Shown: positions 46,805 through 60,700 of the stretch, piece after piece
Numbering within the stretch: position 1 is the stretch's first letter
How the letters are laid out: each line of letters starts with the position of its first letter
Origin: Podaxis mareebaensis
Lineage: Eukaryota > Basidiomycota > Agaricomycetes > Agaricales > Agaricaceae
Reading direction: 5' to 3'
NCBI GenBank assembly: GCA_018524725.1
Contig: JAEUWP010000601.1
Location: 186,001-250,000 of the forward strand
Length of the DNA: 64,000 nucleotides
The notes under the pieces: model-generated
Databases searched by the model: none
What the model was told of the DNA's origin: nothing
The model's input: only the letters and a program-made list of their open reading frames with translations
Position numbers and translations under genes: made by a program

Positions 46805-47947
46805 TTATAGCTCATCGTCACTGTCGTCTGGGGGCTCGGAAAGTTCACTACTGCCGTCAAATGTTTCCCCTTCTTCCAACTCCTCTGCTATTGGCTTCTT
46901 CTTCACTGCCGCCTCTTTTTCCTTCGGATCTTCTTCTAATTCGCCCATCTCGATATCATTGTCGGGGTTCTCTTCCGCCGCTTTCGGAGGTTCAGATCCT
47001 CCCGAGGTTTTCTCTTCGTCAATATCTTCCCTGGACGCTGACGGAGTCGGCATAGCTGAGTTAGCTCCAGTAGATCCGTCCGTATGAGCCTCAACGACAG
47101 ATCCGCCAGCGTCCGGAACGGGTGTAGCCCGTATGGAGGGCGTCTCAGATACAGTATCCTTGTCCCTCCCGAAGAAGCGTAATGACGATAGTTCGGCAAC
47201 GATCCCGTCGAGGGCGCTTTTGTGTCCTTGTATTGTCTTTTCCTGAGTCTCGTTCTCGGACCGGATGGCGGCCATGTCATTCTCGAGAGCAGCTATCTCT
47301 CTAAATCAGGTGAATGAAGACTTCGTGCTCCAGCGACATGGAACGTATTGACGCACTGCTCGAGCTCCTCCCTTGATGGTAAGGTGTGAATTTTCTCCGC
47401 CACAACATCATACTCCATTTTCCGCCGTCGTAGGATCTGTGCTTGTTCCAACGCAACTTTCAACTCCCTGATTTGGCTCTTCAGTGACTCATGGTCCTGT
47501 TCTATATGTCATCTGTCAACTAGCTCAAGCACTGCACCAGAAACGAGTCATACCAATCTTCAGCCTCTCCTTCTGGTAGTCCTCTACTTGCCTACTCTCC
47601 GCTTCACATGTCATCACGCTCTTCTTTAACAGCAATTGGAATGAAGCAAGCTCCACAAGAAAAGCTTCCCTGGCATCGTCGACAGGCGTCATTGATTGGG
47701 CTGTGTTGTCAGACGACCCAGGGGTTGTACTTGGAGTCGTGCTGGCGTTGATGTAGTTGTGAAACTTCTTGATGACGCGTTTGAGAGGCCTCTCGTCGTT
47801 GGTAATGCGTGCAAGGACGATGTGATCTACAACAGTAATCCATAGTCTATTAGCGCGAATTCAGTTGTAAGGTTCAATTGCATCAGGGCGAGCACTACCT
47901 TCTTCCTCCATTGTGAGCGACGGGATTGCTGTCATTGGCGATGCCAT
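46805..47947 (-). CDS. THO complex subunit 7 (THOC7-like)
   Basis: THO couples transcription to mRNA export in the nucleus. Exons 47947-47899, 47826-47554, 47501-47345 and 47300-46805 give 324 residues. The N-terminal part fits the family: HIVLARITNDERPLKRVIKK, FHNYINAS, AFLVELASFQLLLKKSVMTC. A long coiled coil follows (KSQIRELKVALEQAQILRRR, YDVVAEKIHTLPSREELEQ, EIAALENDMAAIRSENETQ). The last ~130 residues are acidic and disordered, ending ELSEPPDDSDDEL. The start MASPMTAIPSLTMEEE opens directly into the conserved region. Confidence 0.85.
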
Positions 47948-48235
47948 TTTTTGCGGAGCGAGAGGGGATATTACAATGAACTACCTCTATTCTCCGGTGG
48001 GCAGTTTCCAAGCGGGGGAGTGGCTGGTAGGTGTTTCAGAATAAAACGTGCTTGTGTTCGAAGGAGCAAGTTCAAAATGGGCCTTGATGCTGCCATTTTA
48101 GTCATGCCATCAAATGACATTACCAAGGAGCAGAAGTGGCAGGTCTGCTCCAGGCTCTGCCACCAGACAATGTATAGCGTGGAAATTATAACGACAAGAT
48201 GGACTGTCTATGTGTGTATGATATGCCCGTGACTG

Positions 48236-50595
48236 CTATCGTCTTCTAGCTTGCCCCGCTGAGACAATTTTTCGTCGTGCTTCCTCCTCCAGGTTGGCCC
48301 AGAACGCGGTCTCCTGCTGAGATTTGGGGTGTGCCATATGATGGGTGTTCTTCTGCATGTCGATAGAAACGTAAGTTGGGAATTCGAAACCGAAACAACT
48401 CTGAGCACCAACACTCAAGCCCTGAAGTACGCTCTCATAAATAGATGACTGTGCCGTCGCTCTCTTCAGGGGATCGGAAACTCGAGCCGTATGTTGTAAG
48501 ATAAGTTTCGTCAATTCTTGCCGTATTTTCAGAAGACTAGAAGGAACATCTCGTCAGGAGTCGCATAAACAGGATTACGATCACTGACGTACTTGGCGAA
48601 AATCATGGTTTCCTCCTCGTTGGCGGTTAAGTAAACAAAGGCGTTGAACAATACGACATATTTCTTGCACATCTGTCAGATCCACGAGCAGATGAATATC
48701 TTGACAACGGTGCATATGAAGAGCACTCACCGCAGCCACCATTGCATCAGTAGTAACCGTCGCCCGACTAAAATAACCCGTTGACGTTCCCTCTGCTAAT
48801 TTCTTCAGTGCATCGACGTTCTCCGACATAGCTTTCTGGAATACGGGCCACATTTGTATCCGGATGCTGAAAATGAAATGTTCCGCGGGTGGACATCGTC
48901 TTTTCTGAATTTCAGTTACAACATCTTCCGATAGCCGAATCATCGTCAATAGTGATATTACTGGTGGCATGGGTTCCAATACAGATCGCACAAATGTCTA
49001 TCGGAATCTTTAGTATGGGTCTGTGAAACTACCGCAGTAACTCGACTCGCCTTGCAGTATTCCAAGACTGGATCAAAGATTTGCTTCCACAACGAGTCAT
49101 AATTCGCCTGTTCTTCCTTGGAGCCCGGCGCCGTAGCAAGGTCACTAAACGTTGCCGAAGCACCGGATGCAATTCGCTGTACACCGTACTCCGAGGCACC
49201 GGATGACCGTACGTCTGAGAAAGCACCTCTATCTGGCGATAGAAGTGAGGCTGGCGAGAGCTGCGGCTGTCTTGTATCAACGTTGATTATGGACGGTGCG
49301 ACGTTGAAGAAGGTGGATAGGAAAGTGTATTCTGCGGTCGAATTATCCATGAAAGTAAGGAGCAGTGACCTAAACATCGCCTCGGCGGGCTCTTTCTATG
49401 AAGAGTCAGTATATATACGGTCAGCTGTTCGAATAGTTCATCACCCACATATGTCTTGTCGTCGGCCATATATGCCAATGTTACAGGTGGACCATTGATA
49501 CTCGAATGTGCTAGCCGCTCAGAATCAAGCTTAAGATCCCTCTCATTGTTGCTAACGACCATGTTCTCGAATTTCTCTATCGCACGGGCCTAAGACTACG
49601 TCAACACAATGCTCGGAGATCCATTAAGAAGAGCGTACCAACCTTGACATATCCAAGACTGCGCGAGTACCGCCGAAACCCAGTCTCATAGTACAACCGC
49701 GCAGCTCCCACATACGATCGCTGCACTTCCAATGCTACGTCATGTGCCTGACGATGCAAAAACGCATACAACGGACTATACTTGAGCAATACTGACGTCT
49801 GAAGGACTTGCATGTTGGTTGTCACGCTTGCACGGATGGGCTGAAACAGGGCCAGAAAGAATCCCCTCAGCTTGGTTGCAGCCTCCATATACTGCTTTTA
49901 GTCTGGCTCGAAATCATGTCAGAGTATGACATACCACAATCCTTAACCCCTCGGCCACCTCACCCAAGTCTCTCGCTGCTTTCACTCGCGAACGGGACTT
50001 GGACATAACCAGCCGGCGTTCGAAATCTTCTATAGCATCAATCCATGGCTCGCCGACGTTGTTATCCAAGATGAGCGTAGCGAGTGTGGGAGGGATCGTA
50101 ATCTCGGATATTAGACTTGAAAGAGGCCGTTCAATTTTCTACTCAAGACATGAAACTATGAGCACAATGGATATAACTGACGACGTGCAGTCAAGGAACT
50201 ACTCACCCGCCGACTCTTCAGCTTATTATCAATATCCTGACTCCGGTCTTGTAGTTCTGAGATTTGGCCAGCCACAGCTGTAAGGTCCTTCTGAAACGTG
50301 GAGAGAAAAGACTCTAGTGAATCCAGAAGGCTAATGCTTGTCTGGGAAGCAATTAGCAATCGAGCGTTGTTTGAGTGGAGCAAGGTTTACACACCTGGAC
50401 CTGGTCGTGCAGTTCAACATACTCCTTCTCCCGCGTCGTATCTTTGGAGAAACTCTCGGTAGGTGAACTTTAGGAGAATATTGTGCCATTTTGGTAACCT
50501 ACGGGAGTTGGATGATTGACCGTGTCCTATTGAATGCATTCGTCACTGAGTCGTACAGTAACGACAAATCACTCACTTGAGGGTTCTGAAGACAT
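48236..50595 (-). CDS. VPS52: GARP complex subunit Vps52
   Basis: Vps52 is part of the GARP tether for endosome-to-Golgi vesicles. Exons 50595-50577, 50526-50503, 50441-50395, 50341-50207, 50138-49935, 49891-49643, 49589-49449, 49395-49051, 48997-48731, 48672-48593 and 48536-48236 give 603 residues. Recognisable parts in order: EKEYVELHDQVQ, LLDSLESFLSTFQKDLTAVA, GQISELQDRSQDIDNKLKSR, DNNVGEPWIDAIEDFERRL, VTTNMQVLQTSVLLKYSPLY, YYETGFRRYSRSLGYVK, DPVLEYCKTFVRSVLE and RRCPPAEHFIFSIRIQMWPV. The intron at 49050-48998 has a GC donor. The three tiny first exons are the weakest part; the second intron (50502-50442) is needed to keep the frame. Confidence 0.88.
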
Positions 50596-50802
50596 GACGA
50601 CTGGGAGTTGCAAAGAAATTTCGAGAAATGGTTAGGGTATTTGGACGCAGGTCACTAACGCCAAGTTTAACGCGACGCGACGTAACTGCCTTTTCGGGTC
50701 TATATGATGTGTAATGGAACTCAGCTACTAATGTCTTCATCATTCAGTCGCAAGTATGCTTCGCAGTTCATTAGGTTCATAAGTATCTAACTACGGTATA
50801 CA

Positions 50803-53140
50803 TCAGGACGACAGTGCGTAATCCAGTGAAGAAACGCCATTGCTAAAACGCTGCTGGGGTATCGATAAATTGGATTGAGTATTATAATTTAAGTTCATAT
50901 TTGGCGACATATGAAATCCAGTTGGTTGATGCTGCTGAGGCTGGTGATGAGGATGGGAATGCTGCATAACAGTCCGTTGTGGATTCTGAGGTGGGGGTGG
51001 AGGACCTGGGTCAGACTCATCCTCGCTGTCCTCTCCGAGGATATCGAGTCGACTCCACTCGAATCCTGGAGGCTCTTCTATCAACTTCCTCAGGACGTTC
51101 GGGAGATCTGAGTGTTCTCGCTGAGCTACTTTGATCCATCGTTTGCTGATCATCCAACTCGCGACTCCGCTAGGTGGCAGGTGAAAACCCTCCTTCAGAG
51201 GGCCACTACACCGTTCCTTCTTCCCCACTCCTCGCTTCAGCTTGTTCGGTGCTTCATCATCCAAGATACCATAGAACCGGATGAGCCTTTGACTCCGCCA
51301 CGCGTAGCCCCGTGTGCGAAGGACGCATACTCGATTACCGGACGCATCCGTCTCGTAGTCGGATTCCTCTGAAGACATGCACTCGAGCTGCAAGGCCCCG
51401 TCAAAGGTCACATGCTCCAAAGCCTCGATCCTTTCCCTTGACTCTGCTCGATTGCTTAGCTTCTGCAAAGGGCAATTCCATCAGCACCCCAAATTCCATC
51501 ATGACAGATACATATCCCGAAAGGAACTCACAATTTTTCTTCTAGAAACACGTCGAGCCCTTCTTGCCTTGGCGTCTTCCCGCTTCTTCAGGTTCTGCGC
51601 AGTCAACGCATCCCTCTGTGCCCGGTATTTCTGCCTGAACGTGACGAAACATTGTTCGAAGACCCCTTCCAAAACCTTCTTCGTGAAATCTTTGCGAGGA
51701 ACGTGCTTGTATAATTGACTGTTCTCCTTGATATCGTTCATGATACGCGTCTTCATACGGCTATTATGGACCGATTGCTTTGTCGTTTTATCCCAAACGA
51801 ATCGAACAGGATCGTCAGGACCAAGGGGCACGCCCTCTGCATGGCTATCAGGTAGTTCTTTGTCCGTCTCCACTCGCATCATCCGGAGAAAATGCGCACG
51901 CATGGCGTGCTAGTAACCAAAATTCAGCTACGGTCAGACAAAATATAGGAGAAGACTCACGTGAATAGTTAAGCAACGCCTGTCGTGATGACTGACCCGG
52001 CGTATCCGATGTCTAGGATTGGACTCTGAGCTGTCAGAATCACTACCAGAATCGCTGCTAGAGATATCAGCGTTAGACCGTTTTCTGCTGCCCAAGGAGC
52101 CCACATGTGGCGAGCGGGGGGACCGAGGAGGCCGGGGAGAACGAGAAACATCCGTGGAACCAGCTAAGGGCGAAGGCGAAGGGGTGACAGATTGGGGTGG
52201 AGGTAGAGAATCAGTAGACACCGGACGACTCGCAGCAGCTGTCCGTTGTTGGAAATTGTTGCGTACTGGCGCCGCATGATTCTGGGTGTCATGGTACTGC
52301 TGACTTTGGAGCTGCTGTAAATGGGGGGAATGATGTTGCACTTGAAGCGCCGCCTGGTAGTCACCGGCATCACCGCCGTAACGGGGTTGTGTCAAAACCG
52401 ATGAGTGAGGAGTTGCAGTGGAGGAACCCTGGACAAAGTGAGAAGTGCTATAGGAAGGTGGATTCTGTAGGATTGGAGATACAGGGGACACGGGTTGAAT
52501 GGATTGGTGGGGCCGGGACGGGAGAACCGCAGGCGACATACTGTACTGTGGAGTGAACAAGCCAGTTACAGGATGAGAATCGCTCATGTTTGGAGAACAA
52601 TTCGGGGATATCCCAGTGGTATCAAGGGGAATAGCGGGACTCCCAGAGGAACCAGCAGTAGGAGCATTCTGCGCGAGAGCAGATTGTAACACGGAGATTT
52701 GGCGTCGCATTTCGCTGATCTGTAGCTCCATTTCGGCCTGCCGTTGTCGATATTTCATCTCCTGTTCTTGCTCCCAAGCGATCCGCCTTTGTGTTTCCCG
52801 CTCCTGTGCTTCTCTCGTCGCTTGGAGGGCCCGGAGAAGCTCATGTACAGGATGAGCCGCCGGTGTGAGCGGTCCTCTTGCGGGCCTAGGCACCATCTGC
52901 GTCTGCCTGGTCAATTATGAGCATTGGAATCGACTAGAAATATGAAATTGCCTACGGTAGGCCAATAGATGGCGACTGAGCCTCTGGAATCGCGAGCTCG
53001 AGTTCACTCCGATGGGGTACATAATTCTGAGCGTCGATGACATTCTGTTGGAGAGGATCTGGGTAGCTCTGAACGGGTTGTCGTAATCTTGGATGGCCAG
53101 CATACGGATTGAGTGCGTCTGAGAGTTCGCTAGATGTCAT
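50803..53140 (-). CDS. Coiled-coil, Ser/Pro/Gln-rich protein with basic C-terminal region, unknown
   Basis: Exons 53140-52956, 52906-51961, 51909-51532 and 51462-50803 give 722 residues. I do not recognise the family. A coiled coil at about 75-135 (LLRALQATREAQERETQRR, MKYRQRQAEMELQISEMRRQ) precedes a disordered Ser/Pro/Gln-rich stretch with a nuclear-localisation-like SRKRSNAD. Residues about 375-640 look conserved and basic: AMRAHFLRMMRVETDKELP, VRFVWDKTTKQSVHN, VLEGVFEQCFVTFRQKYRAQ, RREDAKARRARRVSRRK-type runs, RIEALEHVTFDGALQLECMS and GVASWMISKRWIKVAQREHS. The end is Gln/Asn/Pro-rich. A nuclear regulatory role would fit, but this is inference. It diverges from RPN11. Confidence 0.75.
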
Positions 53141-53397
53141 AACAGGTTGGAACAAAGGCTGGCGAGGCCCTTGAGCGCAGGGCAATGCCGCTCATATGAA
53201 TGGTTGTGTGTGGCCATCACTCGAAAACGTCTGAATACGGTCTGTTTATTCGACCCGCTATTGCCAAATAGGCACAAATGATACGCCAACTATGACCCTG
53301 ACGTGATCACATTGTACGCGTCACCTCTGGTAATTAGCATCTTGCTTGGTTGCTCCTCCACCTTACCTTTCCACCTTCTCCATAAACAACATAGTCC
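53141..53397. promoter_or_regulatory. Bidirectional promoter region, unknown coiled-coil gene / RPN11
   Basis: These 257 bp separate two outward-facing starts. I did not find an obvious proteasome-associated control element by eye. Confidence 0.45.
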
Positions 53398-54703
<1,306 letters not shown>

Positions 54704-56466
54704 ATGTCATGGGGTGGATAGAGTCTCGGGCATGAGGTAGCGTATTGGCTTCTGTAGTAATATAAACCGTCATATGAGAACACACTTTCTCACCATCAAC
54801 GTCTTTCGAAGTGCTTGTAGAATGGGGAAGGTAACGAGATCTCTGGAAGCGACTAAAATTTCCCGAGTTGTTGGGTCGATTGTGGCTTATTTCCATCCGT
54901 ACGAAGTGGGGGGCGTACCACATCACGGGACACGGTAACGTGCTCCGTTGTGGTGGACATTTCGTTAATATGGTATCCACGGCACTAGTATTAGACGATT
55001 CCATTACAAGAAGGGCTAACTTCAGAAAGGGGTTACTAGATACTCGTAATGAAAGTTGGGGCGTAACATGTATTCAGTGGCCACCCCGTAACCCGAATGT
55101 CAAATTGAACGACATTCAGTTGATCTCCCTGCAAGCGCTTCTGGATTCTGCTGCTCCTGTGGTTGACCAGGAGACACTCTTCAACTGGTCTTAGTAAGAA
55201 AGCGGTGAATTGTTAAGACTCCGCAAATAACTCAACTCGAGGAGACCTGGACACCAGTCACCTATTGAACTTTTGGATTTTCAGCGCAACGTGCGTCCCT
55301 GTCTATCCTTCTTGGTAATTCTTAATTCATGTTCTTCGCATCCATTGTGGTGTCACCACCGTCGAGATTTGGCAAAAACCGAAGGAATGATGGAGTATGA
55401 GGTCGACCATCTTCGAGAACCCTCGGCTTTGCGCAGCGGCCCCACTGGGTCTTGTGTCCGTGTATGAACAGTAGCGTGCCGTTGGGTTCCAAATTGTTGT
55501 CACACTTCTGGAGCCTAAGCATCGCTATATAGTGCCTAAATGAGTTTAAGTTGAGTTATCTTTGGCGTGCCTTTCAGAGAAATTGAAATCCGTTCGGACC
55601 TTGTACAGTATCACTGACACTGCCCTGACGTCGTTCATTGGTGGTAGGTGGTATGTAAGTAGTGAGCAAATAAGTGTGCGCCCGAATTAATGAATGTATC
55701 GGACCCTGCTTGTGGTACAACGGCATGCGGTCACGTACTGCATCGTGAAAACTACCAAATCACAAAGGAAGTCAGGACAACCGGTAGTCTGAACTCTTGG
55801 CACATGCAAGTTCGTAGAGGAAACGGGTCCGCGAATATACTTTTGGGAAGCCGATGTCGCCACGGACGTCAGAAATATGGTACTAGGGTGGTCTCGTGAG
55901 GGCATAGGTCGGTGATAGGGGGTCCACATGATAGAATTCATTGAGGGATTTGTGAGAGCTGAGCTTGGTGAATAATTGAGCCACTGTCTGGACTTGTGAA
56001 GGCTAGGCGCACGACTTTTCCCCTTTCTCCAGGTACTAGGTCCGGGCGGTGGAGAACATGGCTTGAGTTTTGTACTGGTGGGATATGAGATCACTGGGTG
56101 CAGAATGACATTTCCTTAGACTTCAGTAAGGGGTAATCTCATTCAATGTGACCAAATGAGTATAGTCGTTCATGATTGATGAAATGGCGACGTGAAGTTT
56201 CTGATGTGGATCAAGCACTGTTGTTGATAGGTTGGCTTTTGGGCACACATACACGTTTCTGGATGAAGGGTGCGAGAACAGGTGTGCAGGTGTCGAGGCA
56301 TTGGCCGGGTTTGTACCTTGGTTAGTTACACTGGCTCTGGGGAACTAGAGACGAAAGTTAGACCAAGGCGGCCCTGCCGAGTAGTAAGTCATCATGGAGA
56401 CAAACAGTACTGAGCAGAATTGTCGCGTATATTATAGGGATGGTATTAGGTTTCAGCAACGGAGGT
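54704..56466. other. Gene-free stretch, nothing supportable
   Basis: About 1.76 kb between the convergent RPN11 and RSM18 genes, longer than two 3' UTRs should need. Frames at 54516-55004 and 55687-56094 (minus) and 54868-55194 (plus) show no motif, no signal peptide and no compatible exons. I saw no terminal inverted or long direct repeats. It may hold a decayed gene or a non-coding RNA. Confidence 0.4.
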
Positions 56467-57141
56467 CTACTTGCGAAGTCTATAAAAAGTAGGAGCCCAG
56501 GACTTAGAGGGTCGACTGAGCTGAGGAAGGATACCAATCATTCTGGCACGCCGGATAGCCTTGCCCAGCCGCCGTTGGCTACGAGACGTCAAACCTGTAA
56601 TGTTGCGGCCGTAGATTTTACCCATCTCCGAAACGTAGGCGGATAGTACAGATGGGTTGAGCGCAAAATCTACGGGGTCGAGATTGAGTTGCCGGAATAT
56701 ATCCTTGTAACGCGCTTCTGGTGTTGGCGGAGCTACAACCGCTCGGCGGGGACCTCTGCGTTCGTTGAGGCATTTCGCCGGAGTGAGGTCACTTGGCTTG
56801 ATAATCTTCAAAAGCGGAGGTATTACGGTGAGCAGGCATGAGGCGGAAGATGGCAAAGACGTACATCGCCGTTGCTGAATATTCTCCATCTCTTCGTATT
56901 CTCTGCTCCGCGTTGTAAGTGTGGAGAGGCGATTGTGCATGTTGGTTGACATACCGGGGGGTTTATCTTTATCTATGTCCGGCACTCCACTAATCAGGTC
57001 TGTGAGATGGGCAATGTCTCCCAGAGGCCTGGATGGGTTGGTCTGGGAGGGGGTAGCTGGAATGGATATGTAGCGTGCAGTGGCTGGGTGCGCCGCGACC
57101 TTGGCCTGACGGAAAAGAGAATTGCGGATAGAGGCCAACAT
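56467..57141 (-). CDS. RSM18: Mitochondrial small-subunit ribosomal protein bS18m
   Basis: A single open exon of 224 residues. The N terminus (MLASIRNSLFRQAKVAAHPA, Arg/Ala-rich) looks like a mitochondrial presequence. The S18 domain is at about 110-215: IKPSDLTPAKCLNERRG, FALNPSVLSAYVSEMGKIYG, RNITGLTSRSQRRLGKAIRR and ARMIGILPQLSRP. This matches the bacterial core in which a RxxTGLS..hQ..l..AIKRAR helix contacts 16S rRNA. The stretch after NIQQRR (about residues 92-110) resembles an intron, starting GTACGTC, but removing it breaks the frame with every acceptor I tried, so I keep it as coding. Confidence 0.87.
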   Translation of the reverse strand: MLASIRNSLFRQAKVAAHPATARYISIPATPSQTNPSRPLGDIAHLTDLISGVPDIDKDKPPGMSTNMHNRLSTLTTRSREYEEMENIQQRRCTSLPSSASCLLTVIPPLLKIIKPSDLTPAKCLNERRGPRRAVVAPPTPEARYKDIFRQLNLDPVDFALNPSVLSAYVSEMGKIYGRNITGLTSRSQRRLGKAIRRARMIGILPQLSRPSKSWAPTFYRLRK

Positions 57142-57779
57142 GTTTCTAGAATAGCGTCAGTCGGACTAAGATGAAGAGCATACGGAGGAACTTGCAGTCT
57201 ATAGAAGCATGTGCAGAACAGCAACTCTTCTGTGTTGGACCTAGCCGGTGGCAAGGCCGTTGAGCGAATTTTCGGGTGTCACGGTACGGGTTGTCACACC
57301 AGGCGGGCGGAGATATCCGAAGAGAGATTGGGTGCGTGACGGGCACGGGAGACCCCCGTGTACCGTGTGATAACGGTCACAATGAGTCCCCTGCATGTCT
57401 CAGTGGCATATGTTGGATGGAGCCAGGGAGCCAGTAGAGGCGGCAGTCGTGCGAGGTGAGACGGGGACGCGAGTCCTAAACTAGTAGAGCAAGAATAGCG
57501 TTGGAATGAGAGTGAGTGTGGTGGTGGCAACGATGGAAATGAATGGAAAATTAGTGTGGAAAATAAGTGATTTGGAAAGAGCGCGTCTGAAATACTTGGC
57601 TGGAGCAGGGCTTGACTGGAGCCGTCTCTCTACCACGACCCGCCATCGTCTTCCATTGTCTCTTCTCACTTGTTCTCCTCCCTCGCCCATGTTGTGTTGA
57701 TCACTTTATCCTTTCCACTTTCTTCCTCGCTTCTCGTCTCAATCGTCCATCTCCTATCCTTACCTCCCCCATCCCAACC
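57142..57779. promoter_or_regulatory. Divergent promoter region, RSM18 / Rim15-like kinase
   Basis: These 638 bp lie between outward-facing starts. From about 57640 to 57775 the plus strand is CT-rich up to the kinase ATG, a typical fungal leader. A frame from 57612 runs in phase into the kinase, but the ATG at 57780 (context ACCATG) is the better start. Confidence 0.5.
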
Positions 57780-60700
57780 ATGTCCGAATCCCCCATTCTC
57801 CGCAGACAACCCCCAAGTCCTCTCATCTTCTCTCCAGAGACCGTCCTTACATCCAACTCACAGGCCTCTGGATCCGGCTCAGGCACCGTATCCATGCCCT
57901 TTGTCAGGCGTCATGTCACTCGCCGACTCAAGGCTGCAAAGGCAGAGTGCGATAAGGAACTTCAGCGGGTCACAAACAATATCACCACCTTCTTCGAGGA
58001 GCGCCTTCACGAGGGCGATCAGGACGCAGACCGCGAGCGAGGTAGAGACCGAGGACAAGACCGTGACAACGACTCTCAGTTTGGCGATCCAGAGCCTCTC
58101 GGCGGTTCCTTTTCCTACTTTGCGGCGGACCTCAACAACGCCCCCCAGTCGGACAATGAATACAGTTCCGACGGAGGCTACGATGGAGAGGTCGAATATA
58201 CCCGCCATAGTCGTTACCGTGCGTATCCAGATGGCGACGCTCATAAGACTGCCCCCCCTCTGACTCTTTCGTATTCATCTCCTGGCATTCAAACAGCTTC
58301 CGTAGCATCTCAGATGAGTCCCGCTTCTCTCCGAAGACAAAACACCACGCCCTGGGACAAACCTCTTAGTTCGTCTCTTTCCTCCAGTGCCGTTGGATCT
58401 AGCCCTGCGTCTTCTACCGTAAACTTACCCGAAGCACCGATCACGCGCAAGCTCACCAATGCCTCGAGTATGGCACCCACTTCCTGGGGCTCCGGAGCCG
58501 CCCCTTCACGTCGCCTTTCCCGTAGCATTCATATGGCTGCAAAGCCTAGCCCCTCCGGTCAGAGCTCTCGTTCAACGTCCCGTTCGCGATCACCCCTACC
58601 CCCCGTGTCTAGTCATGCCAGCTTCGCCGATTACAGCTCTGCCACTATCAACAGGCGCTCTTCCCGCATCCTTATTGACGATCCGGTCGATCCCATCATG
58701 ACCGCCCTTTACGACCTCATAGGGGTTGCCACGGATATAATTGACATGACGGTTGCTCAGCTCACTGCTCAGCCAAAAATATGTGAATCCCTGGTCCAGC
58801 GGGTTCAAAATATCGGCAAAGCCTGGGAAGACCATCCTGATTGGCACGGCAGGAACTGGTACGTCCAGATCCTTCTTGCAGTCGCCAGCCTCAGCCGTGT
58901 TGTCGAATGGTGGGAAGCCGAAAAGCAGTTCTGGAATTTCGACGAAAATGACGCCGAGGATGAACCACTTCTATTTGTCACCAAAGCGGTGGACGATGAT
59001 CTTCAGACGGACAAACACGATGCGGAGCTCGAGAACTTCCGTCTCAATGACGATGATCAGGCCAAGCACCGCCTCGTCCGTCCTACCAGCCAGATTAAAC
59101 GTTCCCGGGAGGATCAACCTAACGCTTCTCCTGCGACGTCATCTACGCCTGCGTCGCGTGAGCATGTACAAGTCCGATCCGACAAACCAGCACAGGATCC
59201 TTCTGAATCTGCTCGGGTCCTCGCAACGGAACGATTGCGGCTGCAGGCCGAAACGGCGCAAAACCAAAACATCGTCATGGAGCTGAGTCTGGACGGGGAG
59301 CATTTCTTATGGGTCAATCACGCCTGGCGAGTTGTCGTTGGGTGAGTCTCGTAGTACATCATTTCACCGGCATTTGCTCATCGCGAACGCGCAGGACGGA
59401 GCCTGATGAGCTATCCGGAACCCGCATTTCGAGTCTGTTGTCGCCTAGTGATTACGGGGTCTTCAAGGAAGCCACCCAGCGCCTTCAGGAAGATGATTCT
59501 CACACAGTCGAGGTTCGATTTCAGCTTCAAATCATGCCAACCGCGGAGCGCGATCCATCCCTCGGGACGCTATATCAAACTATGGAAGGCAAAGGCATGC
59601 TGATGATTGATCGTATTGATGGCCAACCATCTCATACAATGTGGGTTGTTAAGCCAATCGCACCTCCCCGGTATGGGAACGAACGACTGGCTCTTGCTAT
59701 CGAGCCCGATGACCTTGCCCCAGAACCGGCGTCCTCTCTTCAGGTCGCTTTTAATCGGAGCTCGGTGGAGCCTCCCCCAACACCTTTTCCGTTCAGTCAA
59801 CCCATCTGCACTGATCCCATTTTGTGCCGCATATGCGAGTGCAAAGTTCCGCAGTGGTACTTCGAAAAGCACAGCGAGACTTGTGCCGAGACCCATCGCC
59901 TAGAAGCTGAGATCATGGAGTGTAACGAGTCAATTGCGGAGCTTCGTAACACCATTCGCGACATATCGACTGCTCTGGACCGTGCTTCGCCCAACAATGT
60001 CGCGGAATATCGTGGCATGCCTATCTATAGGCCTCCATCCACCCCTCTGGTTTCTTCGCCACTGCAGCTCTTCCGTGCGAGTAGGATGCAGAAGTTCGGA
60101 GTAAAAAAGATGCAGAAGAGGTTGTTAGAGCAGCTGGATGACATCTTGCAAGTTGCTACAGAAGTGTCGATGCCCGCGCTTAAGGAAGAGGAGGCGAATG
60201 AACCGGTCGAGCGCCAGCGGCTCCTATCGCCAAGCTCAGAACGTAAGATTACACAAATACGCACATGGTCAAAGCCTACGGTGGAGGACGCTGCATTGAC
60301 ACAGTTGGTTCAGGATGCTGAGAGGATTATGAGGCAGAAGATTGACAATGTCGTGCGCATGCAAAATACCATCCGTTACGCTGAAAAGATTTGGCTGGAG
60401 TGGCAAGATAAGGTGGAGGGATACCTGGCAACTTTGGAGGAGGAAGACAGTGATAGTGAATGTGAAGGCGAAGGCGAAGATCCTGATGGCGAGGAGCATG
60501 TGGAGCAGGCCGGGATTGATGTTCATGTTGTTGAGGCTGAAAAGGAGGGTAGCGAGCCCGCTCGCGCTGAAGAAGCCGTTGACGACCATTCCAGTACGAC
60601 ATCTGAATACGCATATGCTGGCGAATCATCATCTGACCCCACGCCTATGGCATCTTCTTCAGCTATTCGCACAGTTTCGCCAGTTCCTACTGTTCCTAGC

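Noticed and set aside
50395..50526. Apparent frameshift or stop in the N-terminal part of VPS52
   Set aside because: Reading straight through gives a stop, but an intron 50502-50442 (GTAGGT donor, TTTCTCCAAAG acceptor, 61 nt) restores the frame into EKEYVELHDQVQ. A real mutation is not required.
55687..56094. 136-codon minus-strand frame that could be a retroelement fragment
   Set aside because: None of the three frames shows reverse transcriptase, integrase or protease motifs, and no terminal repeats flank it.
56790..56860. Intron inside RSM18 beginning GTACGTC
   Set aside because: Every nearby AG acceptor breaks the reading frame into the S18 domain, so the uninterrupted exon is kept.
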